Assembly (NCBI GenBank): GCA_002772115.1
Contig: PCRW01000046.1
Location: 440 to 11,861 of the forward strand
Length of the DNA: 11,422 bases
Source: Candidatus Moranbacteria bacterium CG23_combo_of_CG06-09_8_20_14_all_35_22
GTDB taxonomy: Bacteria > Patescibacteriota > Minisyncoccia > Moranbacterales > UBA2206
Direction: 5' to 3'
A program made the translations under genes and the position numbers. Positions 1-6,766 of this stretch are shown here, piece by piece (position 1 is the stretch's first letter; each line of letters opens with the position of its first letter). The notes below the pieces were generated by a model, which saw nothing but the letters and a program-made list of their open reading frames with translations, searched no databases and had not been told where the DNA came from.

Positions 1-362
<362 letters not shown>

Positions 363-368
<6 letters not shown>

Positions 369-401
369 ATTCTCCGACATTATGTCGGAGCTAATTTTAT
401 T
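363..401 (-). other. Hairpin spanning the 16S mature 5' end
   Basis: On the plus strand AATAAAATT (363-371) and AATTTTATT (393-401) are exact reverse complements. Inside them CTCCGACA (372-379) pairs with TGTCGGAG (383-390), leaving a 3-nt loop and a 2-nt bulge (391-392). This gives 17 bp in total. It sits directly at the predicted 5' end of mature 16S and has no U-run after it in the rRNA direction, so it is not an ordinary terminator. It is most likely a precursor-rRNA leader structure involved in 5'-end maturation (inference). Confidence 0.65.
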
Positions 402-402
402 A

Positions 403-442
403 GACCTCGCCGAAGCCTTGCAAAGCAAGACGAAGACGGGTC
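403..442 (-). other. Second pre-16S leader hairpin
   Basis: In the rRNA sense GACC near 439-442 pairs with GGTC at 403-406. CGTC then pairs with GGCG, and TCTTGC pairs with GCAAGG around a 3-nt loop near 421. An internal loop interrupts the stem. It stands directly upstream of the 16S 5'-end hairpin and is probably part of the structured rRNA leader. Confidence 0.4.
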
Positions 443-556
443 AAAAAATTAGATATTGAAAAGAAAAATAAATTTTTCTAATTTAAATAGACTCTTAACT
501 TATCCCAATAAAATCGGGACAAGGGACTAATCGCAAAAAATTGTGATTAATTAAAT

Positions 557-567
557 TGTTAAAGTTC
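557..567 (-). promoter_or_regulatory. boxA antitermination element of the rRNA leader
   Basis: The minus strand reads GAACTTTAACA followed by ATTTAAT. This closely matches the E. coli rrn boxA region, TGCTCTTTAACA followed by ATTTA. BoxA in the leader RNA is bound by NusB and S10, letting RNA polymerase resist termination through the long untranslated rRNA. It lies about 190 nt upstream of the predicted 16S 5' end and 14 nt after a GC hairpin. Confidence 0.75.
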
Positions 568-581
568 TTGTCTTATGCTTG

Positions 582-598
582 CCCGCCGGTGAGGCGGG
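582..598 (-). promoter_or_regulatory. boxB-like GC hairpin upstream of boxA
   Basis: CCCGCC (582-587) and GGCGGG (593-598) form a perfect 6-bp GC stem with a 5-nt loop. It is the only strongly GC-rich element in an otherwise AT-rich leader and precedes boxA by 14 nt in the transcript, as boxB does in E. coli rrn operons. No U-run follows it in the rRNA direction. A dispersed genomic repeat is an alternative explanation. Confidence 0.5.
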
Positions 599-737
599 AA
601 CAAAAAACACATCTTCACGCACCAATATAATAATGCACAAAGATGTATCTTTGTTTCACCCGAATTTTAAAGTAATTTTTTGAGTTAAATTATTGTGCCT
701 TTTTGGACTTAATAATTATATGCAACTCGTACTGTCT

Positions 738-766
738 ATATTATACAAATTTATAAATCCTGTCAA
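738..766 (-). promoter_or_regulatory. rRNA operon promoter
   Basis: The minus strand carries a perfect -35 TTGACA (761-766) and a perfect -10 TATAAT (740-745) separated by 15 bp. A slightly shifted -10, TAATAT at 738-743, would give the ideal 17-bp spacing. The predicted start is near 733. The -35 lies 10 bp beyond the stop codon of the coiled-coil gene, so it is tightly packed behind that gene. It is the strongest sigma-70-like promoter seen in the window, as expected for rRNA. Confidence 0.8.
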
Positions 767-776
767 TAGCTAAATT

Positions 777-1139
777 TTATGTCTTCATTAATGAAATTTT
801 TTCCAATTTAATTAGGCGTTTTTCGTGATTATCAGCCACTTCATTAATTTCCTTAAATCTCTCGCTTTTATCAACTAAATTAGACTTTACATAATCCATA
901 TCTTCTTTTAGCATCGTCACATCTTCTGAAACAGTTGCCAATTGTTCTCCAAAAACTTTAAATTGACTCTTGAGTTCTTCAGCCACAACATCAAAGTGCC
1001 TTTTAGTTTCTTCTGTTTTAAGGTCGAAATGCTTTTTAACCTCTTCTGTCTTTTCATCAAAATGCTTTTTAGCTTCTTCTGTTTTCACATCAAAATGCTT
1101 TTTAACCTCTTCTATTAAATTTTTATTTTCTTCGTTCAT
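777..1139 (-). CDS. Small coiled-coil protein with five 11-residue repeats
   Basis: A 120-residue, highly charged, entirely helical-looking protein without signal peptide or membrane segment. Residues 10-64 are five consecutive 11-residue units: EEVKKHFDVKT, EEAKKHFDEKT, EEVKKHFDLKT, EETKRHFDVVA and EELKSQFKVFG. The first four share the core K-(K/R)-HFD. Hendecad repeats favour a right-handed or nearly straight coiled coil. Residues 65-116 continue with more ordinary heptad-like spacing and end in ADNHEKRLIKLEK. The first three units are also near-identical 33-bp DNA repeats, so unit number could vary by slippage. It resembles small CPR proteins with an HFDVVAE segment and a C-terminal coiled coil; their function is unknown to me. 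The promoter at 1146-1173 places transcription start at or next to the ATG, suggesting a leaderless mRNA. Confidence 0.85.
   Translation of the reverse strand: MNEENKNLIEEVKKHFDVKTEEAKKHFDEKTEEVKKHFDLKTEETKRHFDVVAEELKSQFKVFGEQLATVSEDVTMLKEDMDYVKSNLVDKSERFKEINEVADNHEKRLIKLEKISLMKT
948..1112 (-). repeat. 33-bp tandem repeat encoding hendecads (5 units)
   Basis: Five 33-bp units in frame within the coiled-coil gene. Units 1 to 3 (1014-1112) share most bases, for example AAAAAGCATTT in each. Units 4 and 5 are diverged but keep the reading frame and the leading Glu-Glu. The phase of 33 bp equals 11 codons, so changes in copy number would preserve the frame and the coiled-coil register. Confidence 0.85.
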
Positions 1140-1145
1140 AAAGAT

Positions 1146-1173
1146 ATTTTACCACAACCAAAAATATCGTCAA
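1146..1173 (-). promoter_or_regulatory. Promoter of the coiled-coil gene, probably leaderless
   Basis: On the minus strand TTGACG (1168-1173) is followed after 16 bp by TAAAAT (1146-1151), preceded by TGG as in an extended -10. Only six bases, ATCTTT, separate the -10 from the ATG, so the A of the start codon (1139) is at the expected +1 position. No ribosome binding site can exist in such a transcript. Confidence 0.65.
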
Positions 1174-1216
1174 ATCATCCATTTCAGTTAATCTTATAAA
1201 TACTAACTAAGTTAAA

Positions 1217-1918
1217 TTATGATTTAAATTTATTCTTTAGAAAATTTTTCACATAAAAAAACTCCTCATCCATATCCTCAATTACCTCGCATACACTTTC
1301 AATAATAATTGGTAAATTTTTATCCGGAATAACATCTATTATTTCTTTTTGTTTTGTTTTAAACAGGGGCTCATGCAATGTTTCAAACCCGCTCAAATGA
1401 ATTTCTGCAAGTCTATCAGAAAAATTTATTATAAAATCTTTCGCCAACCTCATTGTTCGATCGTTAGTAAAGACATGATTAACATCTAAAACAAATTTTG
1501 CATTCGGAATAATTTCAAAAGCTTTTTTCATATCTGCAAGCGTTTTGTGTGACTTTTTTCGGTTATCCATGTTTTCGAAACCAATTGGAATTTTTGAATT
1601 TTTGAAAACATCCCAGTCAGTTATTTCGTCTGGATGAAAAACAATGAGATTAAAATTAAATTTATTTTGAACTTTTTCAATTAACGAAAAGGTTTCTTTT
1701 GTTCCGCGCATAATCATTTTGGGAGCATGGAGTGAAACATAATCAAACCCAGAAAAATAATTGGAAGGAAATTCATCAAGTAATTTTTCAATACTATCAT
1801 CAAACCTGCACATAACCTCAATAGCATTAGCTCCTGTGTTTCGAATAATATCAAAAATCTCTCTTGAAACATTCTTTTGAGTTTTATATAGACAACCTGA
1901 AGAAAATCCTAGAAGCAT
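1217..1918 (-). CDS. Xylose-isomerase-like TIM barrel protein (sugar isomerase/AP endonuclease 2 superfamily)
   Basis: A 233-residue protein with beta-strand motifs of the xylose isomerase-like TIM barrel, a metal-dependent superfamily of sugar isomerases, epimerases and endonuclease IV. Candidate metal or substrate residues lie at strand ends: His64 (VSLHAP), His95 (IVFHPDE), Glu115 (IGFENMD), Asp145 and His148 (FVLDVNH), His174 (EIHLSG), His182 and Glu207 (IIIES). This fits the usual His/Glu/Asp metal site. It is shorter than endonuclease IV (about 280 residues), and sugar isomerase versus nuclease cannot be decided from sequence alone. The start codon lies two bases after the stop of the GH1 gene, so the two are almost certainly co-transcribed and perhaps translationally coupled. 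That favours a carbohydrate role, by inference. No Shine-Dalgarno is visible. Confidence 0.85.
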   Translation of the reverse strand: MLLGFSSGCLYKTQKNVSREIFDIIRNTGANAIEVMCRFDDSIEKLLDEFPSNYFSGFDYVSLHAPKMIMRGTKETFSLIEKVQNKFNFNLIVFHPDEITDWDVFKNSKIPIGFENMDNRKKSHKTLADMKKAFEIIPNAKFVLDVNHVFTNDRTMRLAKDFIINFSDRLAEIHLSGFETLHEPLFKTKQKEIIDVIPDKNLPIIIESVCEVIEDMDEEFFYVKNFLKNKFKS

Positions 1919-1920
1919 AT

Positions 1921-3186
1921 TTAAATTTCTAAAATATTATTCTTGCAAATCTTCCCATATTCATAAAAACTCTTTCTTGGTTTTCGTTCTAGTGTTTCAA
2001 AATCAATTTCAATTAGTCCAAATCTTGGCCAAAAGCCTCTAACATCTGGGAATTCAAAATTATCCATAAGCGACCAATAAAAATACCCTCGAACATCAAC
2101 TCCTTCCGAAATAGCTTGATGAATAAATTGCAAATGATCTTTTATGAATTTTCCTCTCTTTTCATCCGAACAATCAGCTATTCCATTTTCAGTAATATAC
2201 ACTGGTAAATTATATTTTTTTAATCTTATCAGAGTATCATATATTCCTTTAGGATAAATTTCCCAACCTAAATCGCTAATATTTTCTTTCAAAAAAGTTT
2301 TTTTCTTCAAAGAAATCGAATGCCGTAAATAATAATTACATCCAATAAAATCAAAATATCCCTCATTTTTTCGAACAAAATATTTGCTAAAATATTCACC
2401 CACAAAAATAACTAATTTTCCGATTGGCCAAAAAATATCTGATTCATACGGAACAAAACTATGTGCGAAACCAACTTGTGCTTTTCCATCTATTTCATGA
2501 ATTGCCAGATATGCTTTTTTATAAGCTTTCAGAAGATTAAAATAAGCTTTTAAGAAATTAATTGGACCTTTTTTTCCTGGAGGTTGAAATCCTAAAAAAT
2601 ATCCAAATCCTAAACCAACATTCGGTTCATTCGCTACAATCCAAAATTTAACATTATTTTTAAGTGATTCGGCTATTTTTTTAGAAAATCTTTCAAAATA
2701 AGCAACTGATTTTTTATTTGTCCATCCGCCATTTTCACAAAACCAAACAGGTTCCGTCCAATGCCACAGTGTCACAAATGGTTCCATTCCCCGCTCGCGT
2801 AGAGCTAAAATTACTTTTCGATAATGTTCAACTTCTTTTTCATCAAATTTTCCTTCCTCCGGCTCAATCCGACTCCATTCAATTGAAAATCGATGAGCAT
2901 TATTCCCAATTTCTTTTGCTAAATCAAAATCTTCTTCAAATTTATTATAATGATCACAAGCTTGATCAGAAATATAATTTTGCGAATCAAACATTTCAGG
3001 AAATTTTTCTTGTTGCCAATCTTGCCATTTATCTTTCGCTTCGCTCGCCAAACGCTGAGCATTTTCTTTTTCCCAGGCAGTCCAATTATTTTTACAATTT
3101 CCTTCAACTTGATGAGAGCTAGTCGCTGTGCCCCACAAAAACCCTGCAGGAAATTTGAGAATTTGTTTTTCTTTTTTTTCTTCCAT
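1921..3186 (-). CDS. Glycoside hydrolase family 1 beta-glycosidase (beta-glucosidase-like)
   Basis: A 421-residue GH1 enzyme, a (beta/alpha)8 retaining glycosidase that hydrolyses beta-linked glucosides or galactosides. Landmarks in order: FLWGTATSSHQVEG at 17-29; HRFSIEWSRIEP at 98-109; the WHWTEP loop at 141-146; the acid/base in ANEPN (Glu187); the nucleophile in ITENG (Glu333); and the sugar-binding WSLMDNFEF at 371-379. Both catalytic glutamates are intact and the length is near the family norm (about 420-480). The acid/base motif is ANEP rather than the common NEP preceded by TF or TI. A charged segment at residues 41-72 follows the first strand. There is no signal peptide, so it is probably cytoplasmic and acts on imported or internal saccharides. 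It lies 35 bp after the lipoprotein gene and 2 bp before the TIM barrel gene. Confidence 0.95.
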   Translation of the reverse strand: MEEKKEKQILKFPAGFLWGTATSSHQVEGNCKNNWTAWEKENAQRLASEAKDKWQDWQQEKFPEMFDSQNYISDQACDHYNKFEEDFDLAKEIGNNAHRFSIEWSRIEPEEGKFDEKEVEHYRKVILALRERGMEPFVTLWHWTEPVWFCENGGWTNKKSVAYFERFSKKIAESLKNNVKFWIVANEPNVGLGFGYFLGFQPPGKKGPINFLKAYFNLLKAYKKAYLAIHEIDGKAQVGFAHSFVPYESDIFWPIGKLVIFVGEYFSKYFVRKNEGYFDFIGCNYYLRHSISLKKKTFLKENISDLGWEIYPKGIYDTLIRLKKYNLPVYITENGIADCSDEKRGKFIKDHLQFIHQAISEGVDVRGYFYWSLMDNFEFPDVRGFWPRFGLIEIDFETLERKPRKSFYEYGKICKNNILEI

Positions 3187-3221
3187 ATATGGTTGAATGG
3201 TTGAAAATTTAATTTATGCGC

Positions 3222-3836
3222 TTACGGTAGTTGCGGAATATTTACCCCGTTTGGAATGTTGACTCCAGTTGGCATACTGTTTAGTATTCCCTTAAGCATT
3301 TCACATTGATCAGTGAAAATAACATCAGTTGGAACTGAAAAATCGGCACCAGAATATGGAACGCAACTCACATCCGTGGCATCATCAAAAAATTCTTCAT
3401 CAGTTTTAATGTTTGGAGTTGAAGTAGTATCGCCTTTTGGAAGATTTTTATTCATTTCTTCCATACAAGTTTTTTCCATTTTCATTCCAGTTTTTTCACC
3501 TTCTCCCCAAGAATACATCGTAGTTTCGTCAAAAATAACAATTTGTTTTTTCCCCATCACAGTTGATTCAGCTTTATATTTTTTTCCATTGACATACGCT
3601 GTCGAAGTTATATCTCCACCCTCGCCTTTGAATTTATATTCACACTTCATCGCTTTCCCCAGTCCCATCGCATCTTTGATGGAGCTAATTACTCCGCCTT
3701 TTTCAGCTTGCGTTTCAGTCATAACGCCATTTTTATTTTTCACACCTTTTTCACCAGTCTTATCCGCCGGCTTATTCCCACATCCTGCCAAAAGCAGAAT
3801 CCCCGTCGCCATCGCGACAATTTTTAGTTTTTTCAT
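3222..3836 (-). CDS. Predicted lipoprotein, LolA-like or DUF4412-like fold possible
   Basis: A 204-residue protein starting with a lipoprotein signal: MKKLKIVAMA then a hydrophobic stretch and the lipobox LLAGC with the lipidated cysteine at Cys19. A low-complexity linker follows (residues 20-50). The mature domain has four cysteines (65, 124, 158, 178), compatible with two disulfides outside the membrane. Segments such as YVNGKKYKAES, IVIFDETTMYSW and KTGMKMEK have the pattern of beta strands in proteins that take up or scaffold lipids. I have seen similar CPR lipoproteins, but the function is unknown. The tail repeats GVNIP twice (GVNIPNGVNIPQLP). It lies 25 bp downstream of serS with no terminator between and 35 bp upstream of the GH1 gene, so it probably shares a transcript with them. 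Confidence 0.85.
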   Translation of the reverse strand: MKKLKIVAMATGILLLAGCGNKPADKTGEKGVKNKNGVMTETQAEKGGVISSIKDAMGLGKAMKCEYKFKGEGGDITSTAYVNGKKYKAESTVMGKKQIVIFDETTMYSWGEGEKTGMKMEKTCMEEMNKNLPKGDTTSTPNIKTDEEFFDDATDVSCVPYSGADFSVPTDVIFTDQCEMLKGILNSMPTGVNIPNGVNIPQLP

Positions 3837-3861
3837 TTTATTTTTTTATTTAATTAACTTA

Positions 3862-5184
3862 TTATTTCTTAATAATTTTCTCCATTCCCTCCGGCATATA
3901 TTTTTTCAAAACTTCCGGAATAAGAACTGAACCATCAGCTTGTTGGTAATTTTCGATGATTGAAATGAAAGTTCGAGGAGACGCTAGTGCGGTGTTGTTT
4001 AGCATATAGACATATTTTTTCTCTCCGTTTTTATCAACATATTTCACATTCAATCTTCTTGATTGCCAATCTAAAAAATTGGAAGCTGATCCAGTTTCGC
4101 CATAGCCATTTCGACTAGGAATCCATGCTTCGATATCAAACATTTTATATTTCCCTGCGCTCATATCTCCCGTGCAAATTTTTAGTTGTCGGTATGGCAA
4201 TCCCAATTCTTCATGCATTTCCTTAGAAATTCCCACCATCTCTTGTTGCAACGCATCAGATTCTTCAATGTTAGCTTTTGACAAAATAACTTGTTCCACT
4301 TTCATAAATTCATGCACACGATACAATCCTTTTGTGTCTTTGCCATAACTACCAATCTCACTACGATAGCATTGTGAATATCCGCAAAGTTTCATTGGCA
4401 AATCTTCCTCCTTCAAAATTTCTCCAGAATGATATGCTAACAGTGAAGGCTCGGCTGTGCCTACGAGAAATTTTTTATCCCGACTTATTTCTCCGTCTGC
4501 TTCTTTGTCTGAAGAAGCTACTTGATAAATTTCATCAATTTCCGGATTATATTCTTTACCTTTGAAATATCCACTGCCAAACAATGGGAATTCCTTGACT
4601 AAGGTTGGAACAATCATTGGAGAATATCCCTTTGCTATCATTTTTTGCAAAGCATACATCATAAATCCCATCATCAAACTCACGCCTTCATTTTTCACAT
4701 AATACCCGCGATAACCGGAAACTTTCGCACCCCTTTCTAGGTCTAGGATATCCAAATCTTTTCCAAGTTGAATATGATCCTTTATCTCAAAATCGAATTT
4801 TGGAATTTCTCCCCAAGCATAAATTTCCATATTTTCTTTTTCACTTTTTCCGACCGGCACATCTTCCGCTGGAATCACTGGCACCTTTACCATCAAATCA
4901 TCAAAGTGTTTTTTTATCCCCGAATATTCCGGCTCCGCAATCGCCATTTTTTCTTTGACCGCCCTCCCCTGCTCGATCAAAGTTTTTCGCTCGTCCCCTT
5001 GCGATTTTTGAATCAAATCATTGAGCACATTTTTTTCCGCATTCAATTCTTCAATATATTGCAAAGCTCTCAATCTTTTTCCGTCCGTTTCCAAAAGCCC
5101 ATTCAAATCTAAATCGATATTCTTATTCTTAATCGCTTCTTTTATTTTGTCCGCATTCTCCCGAATAAATTTTATATCTAACAT
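3862..5184 (-). CDS. serS: Seryl-tRNA synthetase
   Basis: A 440-residue class II aminoacyl-tRNA synthetase that charges tRNA-Ser with serine in the cytoplasm. The start MLDIKFIRENADKIKEAIKN is standard. Residues about 30-100 form the long helical arm that contacts the tRNA-Ser variable arm. The core follows: VGTAEPSLLAYH (241-252, serine/ATP pocket), motif 2 CYRSEIGSYGKDTKGLYRVHEF (272-293, Arg274), the serine-site region ICTGDMSAGKYKMFDIEAW (336-354), GETGSASNFLDWQSRR (362-377) and motif 3 with ASPRTFISIIENYQ (401-414, Arg404). Length is near the family norm (about 420-430). An extended -10 promoter lies about 36 bp upstream. No Shine-Dalgarno is at proper distance. The lipoprotein gene follows after 25 bp. 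Confidence 0.98.
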   Translation of the reverse strand: MLDIKFIRENADKIKEAIKNKNIDLDLNGLLETDGKRLRALQYIEELNAEKNVLNDLIQKSQGDERKTLIEQGRAVKEKMAIAEPEYSGIKKHFDDLMVKVPVIPAEDVPVGKSEKENMEIYAWGEIPKFDFEIKDHIQLGKDLDILDLERGAKVSGYRGYYVKNEGVSLMMGFMMYALQKMIAKGYSPMIVPTLVKEFPLFGSGYFKGKEYNPEIDEIYQVASSDKEADGEISRDKKFLVGTAEPSLLAYHSGEILKEEDLPMKLCGYSQCYRSEIGSYGKDTKGLYRVHEFMKVEQVILSKANIEESDALQQEMVGISKEMHEELGLPYRQLKICTGDMSAGKYKMFDIEAWIPSRNGYGETGSASNFLDWQSRRLNVKYVDKNGEKKYVYMLNNTALASPRTFISIIENYQQADGSVLIPEVLKKYMPEGMEKIIKK

Positions 5185-5219
5185 ATATTTAAACTACGTA
5201 AATAATTACCTCTTCATTC

Positions 5220-5228
5220 AATATACCA
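5220..5228 (-). promoter_or_regulatory. Extended -10 promoter for serS (and likely the genes after it)
   Basis: On the minus strand TGGTATATT gives TATATT (5220-5225) preceded by TGG, the extended -10 form that needs little -35 contact. At the -35 position only the T-run of the upstream terminator is found. The predicted start near 5213 leaves a 5' leader of about 29 nt before the serS ATG. Confidence 0.45.
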
Positions 5229-5240
5229 CAGGTTTTTAAA

Positions 5241-5277
5241 TAAAAAAAGCCCGACGGAAATTTCCTGTCAGGCTTTA
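5241..5277 (-). terminator. Rho-independent terminator after the 93-residue gene
   Basis: In the minus direction AAAGCCTGAC (5267-5276) pairs with GTCGGGCTTT (5246-5255), with one G-U pair. The inner GGAAATTTCC can extend the stem. A run of seven T follows (5242-5248). The stem is better on the minus strand, where the mismatch becomes G-U. It begins two bases after the stop codon of the small gene and insulates it from serS. Confidence 0.85.
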
Positions 5278-5278
5278 T

Positions 5279-5560
5279 TTATTCATCTTCAGAAATTACA
5301 ACCTCCTCGATTTCTCTGCTAATATAAGAGATCTCCCATTTTTTATTTTCCCAAACATACAAAACCAGCCTAAGACCTACTTCTGGGCGATTACCTATAG
5401 CTTGAATGCAATTTTGATCAGCACAAATAATTTTGCAAAAAACCGCTCGATCATTTCGCACCCATTTTCCACGCCGAGAAGAAAAAACACTTGCCTTTCC
5501 GCTGGCCCATTCGATGACAAGAACATACTCGTCATCCTTAGCCATAAAGCTATAAATCAT
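5279..5560 (-). CDS. Orphan 93-residue protein with its own expression signals
   Basis: I do not recognise this protein. It has 93 residues, three cysteines, no signal peptide or membrane helix, and alternates hydrophobic and charged residues in short stretches (EYVLVIEWASGKASVF, GLRLVLYVWENKKWEISYI), suggesting a small beta-rich fold such as an SH3-like barrel. It ends acidic (EIEEVVISEDE). The start at 5560 is fixed by a perfect AGGAGG five bases upstream, unlike the other genes here; an internal Met6 is therefore unlikely as start. It has its own promoter (TTGACA, 17 bp, TAACTT) and a strong terminator two bases past the stop, so it is a monocistronic unit. Base use looks less AT-rich than in its neighbours, which may indicate transfer or high expression. 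Confidence 0.8.
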   Translation of the reverse strand: MIYSFMAKDDEYVLVIEWASGKASVFSSRRGKWVRNDRAVFCKIICADQNCIQAIGNRPEVGLRLVLYVWENKKWEISYISREIEEVVISEDE

Positions 5561-5565
5561 TCTGT

Positions 5566-5571
5566 CCTCCT
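5566..5571 (-). promoter_or_regulatory. Canonical Shine-Dalgarno AGGAGG
   Basis: AGGAGG stands five bases before the ATG at 5558-5560. It is the only full consensus Shine-Dalgarno found directly in front of a gene in this window. Confidence 0.85.
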
Positions 5572-5622
5572 TTTTATTTCTAGATTTTATTTTTAAAAAA
5601 CTCTTCTATTGAAATTCAATGA

Positions 5623-5651
5623 AAGTTATCACTTTTTTATCACATTGTCAA
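5623..5651 (-). promoter_or_regulatory. Promoter of the 93-residue gene
   Basis: A perfect -35 TTGACA (5646-5651) is followed after exactly 17 bp by TAACTT (5623-5628). The predicted start is near 5616, giving a leader of about 55 nt with the Shine-Dalgarno. The -35 lies just past the stop codon of the upstream HD gene (5655-5657). Confidence 0.65.
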
Positions 5652-5654
5652 TTT

Positions 5655-6647
5655 TTACATTTTTAATTTATCTAAAGTTTTATCATCAATTCCAAGCGCC
5701 ATTCCGGCCTTGCTAATTTCCTCATTTAATAAGTTCTTAGTCAGAATTACGCTACTATCTTCCATTTTCCTATCTTTTTCTAATTTTTCTGAAATATTAG
5801 AAACTTTTTCTAATATATTTTTAAATATTTTATTTTCTTTCAAATAATCAAAAATTCTTTTTGCATCTTCAATTCTTTCTTTAGCAACTTTTTTTGCTGA
5901 AAAAGAAAGGACTATACCATCTAATTTAACCACATCTTGCATTACATTTTTAAAAGTTTCTTCAATAGAATTTGTCCTGCTTTCAATTGCTTTCTGTTTA
6001 TCTTCTCTTAAATAATCTTCACTCGCCAAACGAAAACCAATATTTTTAAATCCAATATTCGCCAACATATCTGCGTCAAATACTACCTTGTCAACACTGT
6101 TTTCTGGCTCAGGAAATTTTTCTCCACCATTTCTACCCACTAAGTATGGATGATTCATATGTCGCTCAATCGCCCAAATAATTTTTTGCCTAATTTCATC
6201 AGTTAACCTTATTCCTTCAAATTCAGGTTCGGTTTTTTCCATTTTACCAAACATTTCATCTACATATTCAATTCCTTTTTCATGGTGGCTAAGAATATCC
6301 GAAGAAAGTTTTCCACTATCATGCATAATAATAGCAATGATCGTCGCTACTCGATCCTCTGGAGAAAGTTTTTCGCTTTCAATTAAATTAATCGCGTCAT
6401 CTAAAACTATCTTATTATGCGTTTCTAAATTTGAAAGCATCACTTCCCTAGCTTGATTTTGTGCAATATCTCGCGCATAAATTTTTTTTCTAAATTCAAA
6501 AATTGGCGCATATTCTTTTTGTATCTTCCTTTCCCGCATTTCTTGTCTTTTTTGATCAAGATCAATAACCTCCGCCCCTTTTCTTTTTTCCGGTTCAATA
6601 ATTTTTTGTTCTTTTCCTTGCTTTTGTGTTTCTTGTGATTGTTCCAT
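5655..6647 (-). CDS. HD-domain metal-dependent phosphohydrolase (330 residues)
   Basis: Residues 1-45 are a charged, Gln/Glu/Lys-rich extension. From about 70 to 200 the HD superfamily signature is visible: His77 (ETHN), His109-Asp110 (AIIMHDSGKL), His121/His122 (SHHEKG), His163 (ERHMNHPY) and Asp191 or Asp193 (VVFDADML). These can bind one or two metal ions and hydrolyse phosphate esters of nucleotides or cyclic nucleotides. The substrate cannot be told: no RelA/SpoT synthetase domain, GYP motif or dGTPase pattern is seen. Residues 200-330 are helical and charged, possibly a partner or oligomerisation module. The start at 6647 has no Shine-Dalgarno; the upstream 119 bp is very AT-rich and holds one of the conserved hairpins just behind the trpR-like gene. 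A second, smaller HD protein is encoded at 7688-8281. Confidence 0.85.
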   Translation of the reverse strand: MEQSQETQKQGKEQKIIEPEKRKGAEVIDLDQKRQEMRERKIQKEYAPIFEFRKKIYARDIAQNQAREVMLSNLETHNKIVLDDAINLIESEKLSPEDRVATIIAIIMHDSGKLSSDILSHHEKGIEYVDEMFGKMEKTEPEFEGIRLTDEIRQKIIWAIERHMNHPYLVGRNGGEKFPEPENSVDKVVFDADMLANIGFKNIGFRLASEDYLREDKQKAIESRTNSIEETFKNVMQDVVKLDGIVLSFSAKKVAKERIEDAKRIFDYLKENKIFKNILEKVSNISEKLEKDRKMEDSSVILTKNLLNEEISKAGMALGIDDKTLDKLKM

Positions 6648-6734
6648 AAATTTGTTTCATTTTATATAATTTATTCTCTTATATTTTTATATATTCTTTT
6701 ATATATCCAGTGTAATTATTTTTCTAAAAATTAT

Positions 6735-6764
6735 CTACTACCATATATAGGCGAATGGTAGTAG
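6735..6764 (-). repeat. Conserved intergenic hairpin, copy 1
   Basis: On the plus strand CTACTACCAT (6735-6744) and ATGGTAGTAG (6755-6764) form a perfect 10-bp stem around the loop ATATAGGCGA. It starts two bases after the stop codon of the trpR-like gene and lies 87 bp before the ATG of the large HD gene. In the transcript an A-rich stretch precedes it and ATAATTTTT follows, so it could double as a weak terminator. The loop is identical in copies 2 and 3, while the stem pairs change in a compensatory way. Confidence 0.9.
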
Positions 6765-6766
6765 TT

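Larger units (their letters stand above)
369..733 (-). other. rRNA operon leader (about 365 nt)
   Basis: This stretch without a protein gene lies between the rRNA promoter and mature 16S. Reading in the rRNA direction it holds a hairpin ACAAAGAT/ATCTTTGT (637-654), a GC-rich boxB-like hairpin (582-598), a boxA-like element (557-567), an 8-bp hairpin with one G-U pair (499-506 with 516-523), and the two hairpins next to the 16S 5' end. A TATAAT at 715-720 could be a second -10, but no -35 is visible at a proper distance. The order boxB then boxA is the one known from E. coli rrn leaders. Confidence 0.6.

Noticed and set aside
715..720. TATAAT as a second rRNA promoter (P2)
   Set aside because: No recognisable -35 lies 16-18 bp upstream; in such AT-rich DNA a lone TATAAT is weak evidence.
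3036..3049. CGCTTCGCTCG in the GH1 gene matching the 16S V1 arm (168-177)
   Set aside because: It encodes LASEAK in a charged segment that I recall as normal for related GH1 proteins, so a short chance or composition-driven match is more likely than an inserted repeat.
3177..3192. CCATATATGG palindrome at the GH1 start codon, similar to the left end of the hairpin family
   Set aside because: Only CCATATAT is shared; the GGCGA loop core and arms are missing. AT-rich palindromes of this length occur by chance.
3313..3930. A 205-codon open frame on the plus strand, rich in hydrophobic residues
   Set aside because: It lies opposite the lipoprotein and the end of serS, whose protein features (lipobox, synthetase motifs) are clear. 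Hydrophobic Phe/Ser/Ile-rich antisense frames are expected opposite Lys/Glu-rich AT-rich genes.
6735..6764. Hairpin copy 1 as a simple rho-independent terminator
   Set aside because: The stem is only moderately GC-rich and the following T-run is weak (ATAATTTTT). Copies 2 and 3 lack a T-run in the transcript direction. The conserved loop would not be needed for termination.
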